Shown here piece by piece: positions 25,078 through 32,728 of a DNA stretch of 39,576 bases. The DNA is taken from positions 134,130-173,705 of the forward strand of contig MKRX01000005.1 in assembly GCA_001898035.1 (NCBI GenBank), written 5' to 3'. This stretch comes from Armatimonadetes bacterium 55-13. Its GTDB lineage: Bacteria; Armatimonadota; Fimbriimonadia; Fimbriimonadales; Fimbriimonadaceae. Under the pieces are notes generated by a model, which saw only the letters and a program-made list of their open reading frames with translations, was not told the DNA's origin and made no database searches. Position 1 is the first letter of the stretch, and the number at the start of each line of letters is the position of its first letter. Both the position numbers and the translations under genes were made by a program.

Positions 25078-25717
25078 CCAGCCATTGGTTGATGACGGAG
25101 TCTAGCATCGGCTCCGTCAACCTTCCCGTAAATGTGTTTTGTTGACTCGGATGGTAGGAAGCTACCAGTCGACAACCGTCCGATGAATGGAAAACGCCAT
25201 GGCCAAATTTAGGTGGGCGAATTGCAAGCAGGCGGTGTACCTGTTGCCAGGCGATATTTCCCAGGCATAGAATCGAATGCCACTGTCGGGAAGCAATCAA
25301 CTCACTCAGGTACTGAGAGCAGTTCTGGATCTCTTCTGGTGTCGGCTTGTTCTCAGGTGGAGCGCAGTGGGCTGTTGCGGCGATCATGACGTCCTTAAGG
25401 AGCATTCCATCGAAGCGGTTCTGAGTCTCACTATGGTTGGCAACCCCTGCCTTGTAGAGGGCGCGGAAAAGCCAGTCGCCACTTCGGTCGCCCGTAAACA
25501 TTTGGCCCGTCCTGTTGGCTCCGTGCGCCGCAGGAGCCAAGCCAACGATGAGATGTTTAGCCGAGGGATCGCCGAAGAGGGGAACTGGCTTTCCCCAATA
25601 CACCTCATTTTCATAAGCGCGTTTTTTAGTTATTGCCACGAGTTCACGCCAGGTAACGAGGCGAGGGCACTTTTCGCAAGCTATGATTCGTGAGTTGAGG
25701 AGATCAAATTGATTCAT
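25070..25717 (-). CDS. Family 5 uracil-DNA glycosylase (UdgB-like)
   Basis: A 215-residue DNA-repair enzyme of the uracil-DNA glycosylase superfamily. Motif A is GLAPAAHGANRTGQMFTGD (about 59-77) and motif B is SYHPSQQNTFTGRLT (about 187-201), both as in family 5. In that family the usual catalytic Asp or Asn of motif A is absent, as here. CEKCPRL near the N-terminus gives a CxxC that, with Cys117 (AHCAPP) and Cys133 (QNCSQ), can hold an iron-sulfur cluster. Family 5 removes uracil and hypoxanthine, and is best known from thermophiles and actinobacteria. It is divergent from fmdB with only 31 bp between starts. Confidence 0.92.
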   Translation of the reverse strand: MNQFDLLNSRIIACEKCPRLVTWRELVAITKKRAYENEVYWGKPVPLFGDPSAKHLIVGLAPAAHGANRTGQMFTGDRSGDWLFRALYKAGVANHSETQNRFDGMLLKDVMIAATAHCAPPENKPTPEEIQNCSQYLSELIASRQWHSILCLGNIAWQQVHRLLAIRPPKFGHGVFHSSDGCRLVASYHPSQQNTFTGRLTEPMLDSVINQWLAI

Positions 25718-25735
25718 GATAGGAATCGGGAAGAA

Positions 25736-25741
25736 TATTAT
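25736..25741 (+). promoter_or_regulatory. Candidate -10 element of the leaderless fmdB-like transcript
   Basis: TATTAT is followed by CTAGACT and then the ATG at 25749. The whole divergent gap is 31 bp, too short for a separate leader. The same AT-rich stretch may serve the divergent uracil-DNA glycosylase gene. Confidence 0.45.
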
Positions 25742-25748
25742 CTAGACT

Positions 25749-26087
25749 ATGCCGATCTACGAGTATGAACCTGACGGCCATGATTGCCTCATTTGTAACG
25801 GTCGGACCGAGGTGCTCCAACCGATCGATGCCGGGGCGCTTCAATACTGTCCAACATGTGGACTCGAGGTTCGGCGGGTAATCAGTCGAGCTACGTTCCA
25901 ACTGAACAAAACTTCAAGCGCTGACAAAGCTTCCGCAAAGGGATTCACGACCTTTAAACGGGTAGAAAAAGGAAAATGGGAGAAAGTGGGCGGAGAAGGT
26001 CCAGATATGATCGTTGGCACTCCTGAGGATGTTGCTGCTGTGGAAGCGGAGAAGACCCCCAAAAAGAAGCCAATTGATTTAGGTTAA
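25749..26087 (+). CDS. FmdB family zinc-ribbon protein
   Basis: A 112-residue protein beginning with MPIYEYEPDGHDC, the standard opening of FmdB-type putative regulators. Two CxxC pairs (CLIC at about 13-16 and CPTC at about 34-37) form a zinc ribbon. A basic, probably disordered tail follows (FTTFKRVEKGKWEKV and a C-terminus rich in Glu and Lys). The family is named after a regulator of formamidase expression. Members are very widespread and their exact role is unclear. The last 4 bases overlap the stop of the convergent ArgC-like gene. Confidence 0.85.
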   Translation: MPIYEYEPDGHDCLICNGRTEVLQPIDAGALQYCPTCGLEVRRVISRATFQLNKTSSADKASAKGFTTFKRVEKGKWEKVGGEGPDMIVGTPEDVAAVEAEKTPKKKPIDLG

Positions 26088-26797
26088 TCGATCCCCAAAG
26101 ACTCTTCATAGCCCACCATCACATTCAGTGCATGGATGATTTGAGCCTCGCCGCATTTGCCATGAATGTCTGCCATTACTCTAATGGTCAACAAACTTGT
26201 CGCATCCCCAGGGGTGTATCCCAATCGATAGACAGCAAATGGACGCCCTTCCACAAGGCTTGAGTCCCAAGGGGACTCTTCATCTCGGCGCACAAAGAAC
26301 GAACGGCTGAACCTTTCTTCGTAGAGGTCATCAATCTCGTTCCAATCTTGGGGCGTATCAATGGAGGCGATCACGGTGGCGGCGGCCACGGAAACTCCTG
26401 ATTGAGACTCCGCGTGGATCGTGATTCCCTCTGTCCAACCGATTGTTTTGAGATAACTGGTCAGACATGCCTCATCTGCATCAATATTGACGACGAAGGT
26501 TGGAGGTTCGGTAATCAGGCCAGCGAGAGCGATCGGACCCAAGGCGATAAGAGCTAAGGTGGAGGCGCTGTCTGGAACTGATATTGAATCGGCGCAAACT
26601 AGGGGGTTATTGTCCATCAACTCGACAAGACCTCTCAGTTCCAGTTGCGAATTGCCAGCTACCACCGAACGGACCCATGATCCTTGATGAAAGACAACAC
26701 CGTTCGTTTTGGCATCCATCTCAACTTCTTGGATTCGGGGATGTCGTTCGAGCATCGCCACCAACTTTGAATTTGCCGCCTTCGCCAGGTCTATCAT
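26084..26797 (-). CDS. Protein resembling a degenerate N-acetyl-gamma-glutamyl-phosphate reductase (ArgC)
   Basis: A 237-residue protein of uncertain family. Three places resemble ArgC in order. The N-terminus KAANSKLVAMLERHPRI recalls GASGYTGAELLRLLxRHP. The stretch PDSASTLALIALGPIALAGL recalls PGCYPTAALLALxPLLxAGL. The C-terminus GEAQIIHALNVMVGYEESLG recalls the closing GAAGQAVQNMN-FG-E helix. It is about 100 residues shorter than ArgC. The catalytic Cys of PGCYPT is Ser here and no glycine-rich nucleotide loop remains, so it would not be an active reductase. This match is by eye and could be wrong. The gene is the last of the alanine-dehydrogenase operon and overlaps its upstream neighbour as ATGA. 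Confidence 0.6.
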   Translation of the reverse strand: MIDLAKAANSKLVAMLERHPRIQEVEMDAKTNGVVFHQGSWVRSVVAGNSQLELRGLVELMDNNPLVCADSISVPDSASTLALIALGPIALAGLITEPPTFVVNIDADEACLTSYLKTIGWTEGITIHAESQSGVSVAAATVIASIDTPQDWNEIDDLYEERFSRSFFVRRDEESPWDSSLVEGRPFAVYRLGYTPGDATSLLTIRVMADIHGKCGEAQIIHALNVMVGYEESLGID

Positions 26798-27474
26798 CCC
26801 TTTACGCGCTTGACCTTTGCCGTGATCTTGTAAGTTGAGGTCGTTCCGGCCTGGGGCGAAACCGTGACGTCCATATTGAGGGTGCTTTGATAAAGTGAAC
26901 CATCGCTGACCAACAGGTAGATGACTCCTGAACCCTTGCTTTCTCCGGTGGTGCTGACGTTGATAACGGCAACCTGTTTGCCCTCAACTGACTTTATTCC
27001 GGTGAACTTGTAGGTGGCGTTTATCGTCTTCTTCATCCCTCCCGCCGGGCTTGTCATGGGAAGAGAAGCCGTCCAAGTTGCGCCTGGCTTGATGGGAGCT
27101 GCGGGCAGCACCGGGGTTAACTGCTGAGCACCTGTAGATGGGGCTACGGGCTTACCTTGGCTATTGAGTTGGACCTTGGTGACCGATGCCTTCATGACTT
27201 GTTGTTCCCCTAGAAGAACTGGCCCAATGGTCGCCTCGACGGTTGCGATCCCGCTCTTTACATCGAGGACCTTCCAAACGATGGGCAAGCCAAATTTGAT
27301 CCCTTGCCCGTTGGCCCCAAGCCCACCGGCTACGGAATCGGCTTGATAATGCACAATCGCTCCCTTCGTGAATTTCATTCGGAAGAGATATCCATTACTC
27401 TTCTTGATAATTTGCGCGTGGGCGTTGCCCATGATGCCAGTGAAAAGAACGAGAGCGACTGTAGTGTGTTTCAT
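26794..27474 (-). CDS. Exported beta-rich protein of unknown function
   Basis: A 226-residue secreted or periplasmic protein. The signal peptide is clear (MKHTTVALVLFTGIMGNAHA, cleavage after AHA near residue 20). The mature part is rich in Val, Thr, Lys and Gly, and has alternating strands (FRMKFTKGAIVHYQ, VLDVKSGIATVEATIGP, INATYKFTGIKSVEGKQVAV, STYKITAKVKRVKG). It ends in a basic strand. The proline-rich middle (LTPVLPAAPIKPGATW) matches the layout of proteins measuring the product of two conditions, but no family can be named. Overlaps of 4 bases at both ends tie it to alanine dehydrogenase upstream and the ArgC-like gene downstream. Confidence 0.75.
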   Translation of the reverse strand: MKHTTVALVLFTGIMGNAHAQIIKKSNGYLFRMKFTKGAIVHYQADSVAGGLGANGQGIKFGLPIVWKVLDVKSGIATVEATIGPVLLGEQQVMKASVTKVQLNSQGKPVAPSTGAQQLTPVLPAAPIKPGATWTASLPMTSPAGGMKKTINATYKFTGIKSVEGKQVAVINVSTTGESKGSGVIYLLVSDGSLYQSTLNMDVTVSPQAGTTSTYKITAKVKRVKG

Positions 27475-28601
27475 GCGATTACGGTTTCAGGCTGATGGAG
27501 AAACGATTCTGCCGGAACATACTCATAGTCGAATTGTTCGGCTATCGCTTCCAAGGTTACTTGGCCCTTTGCGATATTGAGACCCTTTCTAAGGGCCGGA
27601 TCGCTTTGAAGCGCCGCGAGTCCCTGGGAGGCCAATTTGTTGATGTAGGGAAGCGTCGCGTTTGTTAATGCATACGTACTGGTGTGAGCAACTGCTCCCG
27701 GCATATTCGCCACCGCGTAGTGTACGACCCCTTCCACCTCGTAGGTTGGGTTGGCATGGGTGGTCGGCTTGGTTGTCTCGAAGCAGCCTCCTTGATCGAC
27801 ACAAACATCAACAACCACCGAACCTGATTTCATCAGTTTAAGGTCTTCTCGCGTGACCAAGACAGGCGTACGAGTTCCTGTGACATAGACTGCGCCGATG
27901 AGGAGATCGACCTCGGGCAGAATTTGTCGGATGGTGCCAGGATTGGAGTGAAGGGTAATAACGTTATGCGGGAAGATGTCGTCGAGATATCGCAATCGTT
28001 CTAAGTTGATATCCAGCACGTAAACCGTCGCGCCAAAACCCGCTGCGACCTTGACGGCGTTGATGCCTACGACTCCGGCGCCAATTACCGCGACCACGGC
28101 CGGCTTAACGCCTGGTACACCACTGAGAAGCACTCCTCTTCCACCCATTGGCCTTTCAAGGTACTTAGCCCCTTGTTGGATGCTTAACCTACCGGCTACT
28201 TCGCTCATAGGGGTGAGTAGGGGAAGGTGCCCATTGCTCAACTCCACAGTTTCGTAAGCAATGCAAATGGCATCGCTTTCTACCATTGCGTGCATGAGTG
28301 GCTCATTCGCGGCAAAGTGGAAGTAGGTGAATACGATCTGATTGGGGCGGATGCGTGAGTACTCAATCGCTTGAGGCTCTTTGACCTTCACGATCAAATC
28401 GGACTGCGCCCAAACTTCCTCAACATCGAGTATCTCAGCTCCCGCCGCAGAATACTCTTCGTCTGGAATATGGGTGCCCTCGCCTGCTCCCGTTTCGACG
28501 AGAACGCGATGTCCTCGTTGACGAAGGGACATGACCCCAGACGGGGTTAAGGCAACTCGGTATTCGTTGTTTTTTACTTCGCGGGGAACTCCGACAATCA
28601 T
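27471..28601 (-). CDS. ald: Alanine dehydrogenase
   Basis: A 376-residue NAD-dependent enzyme that interconverts alanine with pyruvate and ammonia. The N-terminus MIVGVPREVKNNEYRVALTP is the family signature (Arg15 and the nearby Lys bind pyruvate). The second signature, VKVKEPQ with the catalytic region YFHFAANEPL, follows at 71-102. The Rossmann fold loop is VIGAGVVGINAVKVAAGFGA (about 173-192), and the C-terminal NMPGAVAHTSTYALTNATLPY (in two halves, NMPGAVAHTSTYAL and TNATLPYI) is diagnostic of alanine dehydrogenase over transhydrogenase. It has a perfect AAAGGAG ribosome binding site 6 nt before the ATG, in contrast to its many leaderless neighbours. It heads a three-gene operon. Confidence 0.97.
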   Translation of the reverse strand: MIVGVPREVKNNEYRVALTPSGVMSLRQRGHRVLVETGAGEGTHIPDEEYSAAGAEILDVEEVWAQSDLIVKVKEPQAIEYSRIRPNQIVFTYFHFAANEPLMHAMVESDAICIAYETVELSNGHLPLLTPMSEVAGRLSIQQGAKYLERPMGGRGVLLSGVPGVKPAVVAVIGAGVVGINAVKVAAGFGATVYVLDINLERLRYLDDIFPHNVITLHSNPGTIRQILPEVDLLIGAVYVTGTRTPVLVTREDLKLMKSGSVVVDVCVDQGGCFETTKPTTHANPTYEVEGVVHYAVANMPGAVAHTSTYALTNATLPYINKLASQGLAALQSDPALRKGLNIAKGQVTLEAIAEQFDYEYVPAESFLHQPETVIA

Positions 28602-28607
28602 ACAAAT

Positions 28608-28614
28608 CTCCTTT
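28608..28614 (-). promoter_or_regulatory. Canonical ribosome binding site of ald
   Basis: AAAGGAG lies 6 nt before the ATG. It shows that Shine-Dalgarno-led translation is used in this genome next to the leaderless set. Confidence 0.8.
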
Positions 28615-28652
28615 GATCGTATCTTGTCGCAAGTTTACCGGTTAGGGGCAGG

Positions 28653-28675
28653 GGGCGAAGTGCCGCACTTCGCCC
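28653..28675 (-). terminator. GC-rich hairpin between ald and the FKBP gene
   Basis: Ten-base arms GGGCGAAGTG (28653-28662) and CACTTCGCCC (28666-28675) enclose a 3-base loop. The hairpin begins about 10 bases after the FKBP stop codon on the minus strand. No U-tract follows, so it may stop or pause transcription, or stabilise the mRNA end, without being a classic intrinsic terminator. Confidence 0.45.
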
Positions 28676-28684
28676 ACCAATATC

Positions 28685-29512
28685 TCACTTACCGTTTACT
28701 TTGAGAAGCTCAATTTCGAACTGGAGAACGCTGTTCGGTGGAATGGAGCCCGTTGGACGTGCGCCATACGCCGCATCCGGTGGGATGACTACCGTTCGTA
28801 TGCCACCTTTCTTCATGCCGAGAACTCCCTTATCGAAGCCAGGGACGACGTCGCCATTTCCAACCTTGAACTCAAATGGCTGATTCCGATCTCGCGACGA
28901 ATCAAATTTCTTGCCGTTGAGCAGAGTGCCAACGTAGTGAATCGTCACCTTATCGCCGTTCTTGACCGCAGCCCCGGTTCCTTGCTTCGTGTCCTTCGTG
29001 TCGATGACCATCTCTTCGCCCTTTTTAACGATGTTCAGGCACTTGACCGTGAAGAAGAGGTCCGAATTAGCGGGAATCTTGTCCTGCGATTGCTCGCCAT
29101 AGCCAAGCTTTGAGGGAATCGAGAGTTTGCGGACGCCACCAACCTTTATTCCTTTGAGACCTTGATCCCAACCCGGAATAACACGGCCAGCGCCAAGTGG
29201 AACAGCGAAAGGATCGCGGTCTGCCTTTGGCTTCAAGCTGGCATCCATGTTGCCATCAAACTCAGTACCGTCTGCTAGAGTGCCACGATAAAGGACCGTG
29301 ACAAGGTCTCCATCGTTTGCACCGTAGCCCTTGCCTGGTTCAATGTCTTCAATTTTGAGTTCCGCAAGAGAGCCTCCGGTTTTGGGCGCATCTTTGGACT
29401 CGGTCGGCTTGTCGGTCGGGCTTGTTGCTTCTGTCTTAGCTGAGTCGCTGGAGCAACCGGCCAGAAGCAGCGAAGCGAGAATCGGTAAGAAGAGATAGGA
29501 CGTCCCTTTCAT
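28685..29512 (-). CDS. Lipoprotein with two FKBP-type peptidyl-prolyl isomerase domains
   Basis: A 275-residue protein outside the cytoplasm. The signal ends in a lipobox (LASLLLAGC, Cys near 20), followed by a Thr/Ser/Lys-rich linker to about residue 48. FKBP domain one (about 60-160) has VTVLYRGTLADGTEFD, VIPGWDQGLKGIKVGG and the YGEQ turn. Domain two (about 172-273) has VTIHYVGTLLNGKKFDSS, VVPGFDKGVLGMKKGG and YGARPTGSIPPNSVLQFEI, closest to active FKBPs. Such tandem lipoproteins help fold exported proteins. The start is the ATG at 29512. A TTG three codons upstream is possible, but TACATT lies 7 nt before the ATG, as for the other leaderless genes. Confidence 0.93.
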   Translation of the reverse strand: MKGTSYLFLPILASLLLAGCSSDSAKTEATSPTDKPTESKDAPKTGGSLAELKIEDIEPGKGYGANDGDLVTVLYRGTLADGTEFDGNMDASLKPKADRDPFAVPLGAGRVIPGWDQGLKGIKVGGVRKLSIPSKLGYGEQSQDKIPANSDLFFTVKCLNIVKKGEEMVIDTKDTKQGTGAAVKNGDKVTIHYVGTLLNGKKFDSSRDRNQPFEFKVGNGDVVPGFDKGVLGMKKGGIRTVVIPPDAAYGARPTGSIPPNSVLQFEIELLKVNGK

Positions 29513-29519
29513 GGCTAGC

Positions 29520-29525
29520 AATGTA
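29520..29525 (-). promoter_or_regulatory. Candidate -10 element of the leaderless FKBP gene
   Basis: The minus strand reads TACATT, then GCTAGCC, then the ATG at 29512. This is a weaker match to TATAAT than the other cases, but the spacing is the same. Confidence 0.35.
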
Positions 29526-29563
29526 CCTTTAACAGAGCCTCATGACCAAAGGTTCCCTTGCAG

Positions 29564-29569
29564 TAGAAT
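29564..29569 (+). promoter_or_regulatory. Candidate -10 element of the smpB transcript
   Basis: TAGAAT is followed by 9 nt and the smpB ATG. No ribosome binding site is seen. With its divergent FKBP partner (67-bp gap) the region holds two opposing start sites. Confidence 0.4.
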
Positions 29570-29578
29570 CGTTAGCCC

Positions 29579-30061
29579 ATGGCTAAGAAAGGCGCGGATA
29601 AGAAAAACGAAGGCCCAAGGTCGATCCTAAATAGGAGAGCCAGATTCGATTACCACATCGAGGACTCCTATGAGGCAGGCATCGAACTGGTTGGATCAGA
29701 GGTCAAAAGCATCTTTCTCGGGCGAGCAAATCTCACCGACGCATATTGTCGTGTTATCAAGGGGCAACTCTTTCTACTGAACCTAGATGTAGATCCCTAC
29801 GAAAAAGCGGCTGCTTTCTTACCCGAGAGGCGACGTGATCGCCGTCTTTTGATGCATCGCAAAGAAATCAATCTTCTCGAAAGGAAAGCTATGGAGAAGG
29901 GATTTAGCCTAATCCCGCTCAAGATGTACTTTAACAGCCGAGGAAAAGTGAAGGTCGAAGTCGGTTTAGGAAGAGGTAAGGCTCAGTACGATAAACGCGA
30001 AAAAATCGCAAAAGATGACACTCGCCGAGAGCTTGAAAGAGTCCGCTCCCTGAAATTTTAG
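29579..30061 (+). CDS. smpB: SsrA-binding protein SmpB
   Basis: A 160-residue RNA-binding protein that works with tmRNA to rescue stalled ribosomes. Family marks are clear: an OB-fold core starting NRRARFDYHIEDSYEAGIEL (about 18-37), GSEVKSIFLGRANLTDAY (about 39-56), the HRKEINLL element (about 93-100), SLIPLKMYFNSRGKVKVEVG, and the C-terminal helix with GRGKAQYDKREKIAKDD and a basic tail. Length is normal. No tmRNA gene was found near it. It is followed after 40 bp by the PilZ gene on the same strand. Confidence 0.97.
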   Translation: MAKKGADKKNEGPRSILNRRARFDYHIEDSYEAGIELVGSEVKSIFLGRANLTDAYCRVIKGQLFLLNLDVDPYEKAAAFLPERRRDRRLLMHRKEINLLERKAMEKGFSLIPLKMYFNSRGKVKVEVGLGRGKAQYDKREKIAKDDTRRELERVRSLKF

Positions 30062-30101
30062 CGGGCGATTGCCTGTGGTTTGGCATTCAGATGCCAAATA
30101 C

Positions 30102-30728
30102 ATGAATATGAGCTCAGCGCATAATCCTGCTCGCGAACCTTCCGTAGGGGAAGAGGTCACGTTGCTGGTTCATACCGACGACCGACCCATATGGACCATG
30201 GGAAGGATTTCAAACGCATCGCCGTTTCAAATCGAGATCGAACCCGCGCACTTGCAACCGATTCGGAACCAAAAGAACCTTCTGGTGCTTCACGACAGTG
30301 GCCGTAAGTATTCGAAAGGCGAAGGGAAGGTCGGCAAGATCGATGAGAAAAACGGCAAAGCCTGGCTCACTTTCTCTGAGTTCCGTTGGGAACCTGTTGA
30401 TAATCGTGACAATCCACGATTCGAGGTCGAACTTCAATCTATCGTGCGCTCGATCAATGAGCATGATGGCGCCATTGTCGCCGATGAACAGGTGGGTCTC
30501 ACGAAAAACCTGAGCATCGGGGGAGTCTTACTTGAGGTGAGTTCGCCGCTTGCAAAAGGGCAACTTGTAGAATTTCGCGTCACTCTTGACGGCGGGACGA
30601 CGATCCGAACCATGGGAGTTGTTGCCCACTCAAAGCCTGATGAAGATTTGGTGGGCATTTCATTCCTGGACTTCGTCGGTGCGGCACGTTACAACCTGCA
30701 CCAGTTCCTAAGAACGCTCGCCGCCTAG
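30102..30728 (+). CDS. PilZ domain protein, predicted cyclic di-GMP receptor
   Basis: A protein of about 208 residues from the ATG at 30102; the frame is open further upstream only to a TTG. The N-terminal 90 residues look like the YcgR-N type of beta domain (EVTLLVHTDDRPIWTMGRI). The C-terminal PilZ domain has both halves of the ligand motif: RDNPR (RxxxR) and NLSIGG (the (D/N)xSxxG element), with spacing of about 40 residues. Cyclic di-GMP binding is therefore likely. The hybrid GGDEF/HD-GYP protein of this window is a potential source of the signal. It overlaps the dapF stop by 4 bases in convergent orientation. Confidence 0.85.
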   Translation: MNMSSAHNPAREPSVGEEVTLLVHTDDRPIWTMGRISNASPFQIEIEPAHLQPIRNQKNLLVLHDSGRKYSKGEGKVGKIDEKNGKAWLTFSEFRWEPVDNRDNPRFEVELQSIVRSINEHDGAIVADEQVGLTKNLSIGGVLLEVSSPLAKGQLVEFRVTLDGGTTIRTMGVVAHSKPDEDLVGISFLDFVGAARYNLHQFLRTLAA

Positions 30729-31558
30729 AAGTGAAACTCGCCTTCGAATACCGTTTTGGCGGGACCGGTCATGATGACGGTTCCGTCCTCTTGGTAGTCG
30801 ATCCAGAGTGAGCCGCCTGGCAATTGCATTTCAACGTAGCGGTCCGACCGTCCGGTCAGTGCAGCGGCCACAGCGCTTGCGCATGCGCCAGTTCCGCACG
30901 CCAGCGTAATGCCGGCGCCACGCTCCCAAGTTTTTTGAATCAAGGTCTTGCGATCAAGAACCTGGATGAAGTGGACGTTTGTTCGTTTGGGGAAGAGTGG
31001 GTGATGTTCCAACTCCGGACCCACGGCAGCGAGAGGAATCGACTCGGCATCAGGGACAAACAACACCAAATGGGGATTTCCCATGGAGACAGCGGTGCCT
31101 GGAAATACGCCAACCATCGTTTCAATCGGCTGTTCTTCGAATCGCTGGCTCTCTGAACCAAGCATTCCGATCTCTCCGCGGGTCAGCCGAGCTTTGCCCA
31201 TATCCACGCGAACCAGACCGGAATCAGTGAATTCGAGATGAAGCGTTCCGGCACCAGTCTCGACGTCGACCGATTCATCTTGTAAGTGTCCGTGATCCTT
31301 TAGCAATTGGGCAAAACAGCGAATGCCGTTGCCACACATTTCACTTTCAGAACCGTCGGGATTAAACATCCGCATTCGGAAGGGCGCCGTTTCTCCCGAT
31401 TCGAGGAGGATCAGACCATCGGCGCCAATTCCAAATTTTCGATCGTTGGTTCTTCGAGCAAGATCGGCCAAATCGAGATCCGGCAACGGATTCGTGAGAG
31501 TGTCCACCATCACGAAGTCGTTGCCGATTCCTTGCATTTTGGTAAATCGAATCATCAA
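30725..31558 (-). CDS. dapF: Diaminopimelate epimerase
   Basis: A 277-residue cofactor-free epimerase that converts LL- to meso-diaminopimelate for lysine and peptidoglycan synthesis. Both catalytic cysteines are present in their motifs: MCGNGIRCF (Cys at about 74) and [12 protein letters not shown] (Cys at about 220). The opening [15 protein letters not shown] and [13 protein letters not shown] are diagnostic. The start overlaps the hfq stop as ATGA (the annotated MM allows a start one codon later), so it is the last gene of the apt/miaA/hfq operon. Its 3' end overlaps the convergent PilZ gene by 4 bases. Confidence 0.97.
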   Translation of the reverse strand: MMIRFTKMQGIGNDFVMVDTLTNPLPDLDLADLARRTNDRKFGIGADGLILLESGETAPFRMRMFNPDGSESEMCGNGIRCFAQLLKDHGHLQDESVDVETGAGTLHLEFTDSGLVRVDMGKARLTRGEIGMLGSESQRFEEQPIETMVGVFPGTAVSMGNPHLVLFVPDAESIPLAAVGPELEHHPLFPKRTNVHFIQVLDRKTLIQKTWERGAGITLACGTGACASAVAAALTGRSDRYVEMQLPGGSLWIDYQEDGTVIMTGPAKTVFEGEFHF

Positions 31559-31815
31559 TCTTGGCCTTCGCTGCCCTCCATTTCGCTCGCTGGCTTGTAA
31601 CTGCCAACGGCCTTAGCGGGCACGATGCTTGCGATCGCGTGCTTGTAAACAAGCTGTGTTGGCTTACCAGGTGCGTCAAGTAAAACAGTGAACGCATCGA
31701 ATCCGCGCACCTGACCTCTTAACTGAACGCTGTTCGTGAGGTAGATCGTGACTCCGATCCCTTCCTTTCGAACCTGGTTGAGAAACATATCCTGAAGGTT
31801 AATCGCCTTACCCAT
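31555..31815 (-). CDS. hfq: RNA chaperone Hfq
   Basis: An 86-residue Sm-like protein that forms a hexameric ring and pairs small RNAs with mRNAs. The Sm1 motif runs through [20 protein letters not shown] and [10 protein letters not shown], and the Sm2 motif is [13 protein letters not shown], matching the YKHAIS-type signature. A short acidic C-terminal tail follows. It sits directly after miaA, 11 bp away, the classic miaA-hfq arrangement. Its stop overlaps dapF. Confidence 0.95.
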   Translation of the reverse strand: MGKAINLQDMFLNQVRKEGIGVTIYLTNSVQLRGQVRGFDAFTVLLDAPGKPTQLVYKHAIASIVPAKAVGSYKPASEMEGSEGQD

Positions 31816-31826
31816 TCCAATAACTC

Positions 31827-32723
31827 CTAATTTAAATCAATGGCCAATAGATTAGAGACCTGTGCCATTAGGTCAAACTCTGGACCGTCGAAAAGCCAAC
31901 GAAGGTTCGGCTCAGAGCGAAGCCACGTTCTTTGTCGTTTAGCGTACCGACGAGTTTCCAAGACGGTCATCGCTATGGCTTCCTCTGAATTAATCTCTCC
32001 CTCAGCGGCCCGCCACATGGCGCGGTAACCAATCGCCCTTAGGCCAGGATCAGACGGAAGAAATCCCATTTTTCGTAACTGTTCTATTTCCCGAGCCCAA
32101 CCATTTTGCACCATTTGACCCACTCGTTGATCAATACGTTCGTCAAGAAGGGCCGTCTGGATACTAATTGCAATTTTACTGCTATTGAATGGCGGTATTT
32201 CAACGGTCATCTGAATTTTAGGGGACTTGGCCCGCTCAAGAGCCCGAATGACTCGGACTGGATTCTTGAGGTCGACTCGCGCGAATGCGATGGGGTCTAG
32301 TTCACCTAACTCTTCTACGAGACAATGGAGCCCTTCCCGTTCCAGCTTTTGATTTAATGCGTCTCTTAATTCAGGAGAAGGAGGACCGCTCATCTCGCCA
32401 TACCGCTCCATCAACGCTCGAATATTGAGGCCTGTCCCCCCCACGATTACGACAGACTGACGTCGTTCCCAGGCCAACTCTAGTTCTTGCTGGGCTAGAT
32501 GAACCCATTCTCCCACGCCAAACGACTCGTTGGGATCTTTTAGATCGAGTAACCGATATTGCTCTTTAACGGTCGGCTTTGCGGTACCAATATCGAGATA
32601 TCGATAAACCTGAAATGAATCGGCATTGAGAAGGATGGCATCAAGAGCATCGGCGATTTTCTCGGCTAAAGAAGATTTGCCCGAGGCCGTTGGGCCCATG
32701 ACGGCAATCAGCCTCGGGGTCAT
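31827..32723 (-). CDS. miaA: tRNA dimethylallyltransferase MiaA
   Basis: A 298-residue enzyme that adds the isopentenyl group to A37 of tRNAs reading U-starting codons. The P-loop [13 protein letters not shown] (about 10-22), [19 protein letters not shown] (about 34-52) and the [11 protein letters not shown] segment (about 94-104) are diagnostic. The later [13 protein letters not shown] matches the conserved RNA-contact region. The length is normal. It begins 5 bp after an exported OB-fold gene and leads into hfq. Confidence 0.97.
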   Translation of the reverse strand: MTPRLIAVMGPTASGKSSLAEKIADALDAILLNADSFQVYRYLDIGTAKPTVKEQYRLLDLKDPNESFGVGEWVHLAQQELELAWERRQSVVIVGGTGLNIRALMERYGEMSGPPSPELRDALNQKLEREGLHCLVEELGELDPIAFARVDLKNPVRVIRALERAKSPKIQMTVEIPPFNSSKIAISIQTALLDERIDQRVGQMVQNGWAREIEQLRKMGFLPSDPGLRAIGYRAMWRAAEGEINSEEAIAMTVLETRRYAKRQRTWLRSEPNLRWLFDGPEFDLMAQVSNLLAIDLN

Positions 32724-32728
32724 AGGAA

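Noticed and set aside
29512-29521. TTG start for the FKBP lipoprotein
   Set aside because: It would fall within the TACATT hexamer. The ATG three codons later sits at the leaderless distance and gives a better signal peptide.
29521-30102. tmRNA gene next to smpB
   Set aside because: No tRNA-like end or tag-coding frame is visible on either side. The gaps are too short.
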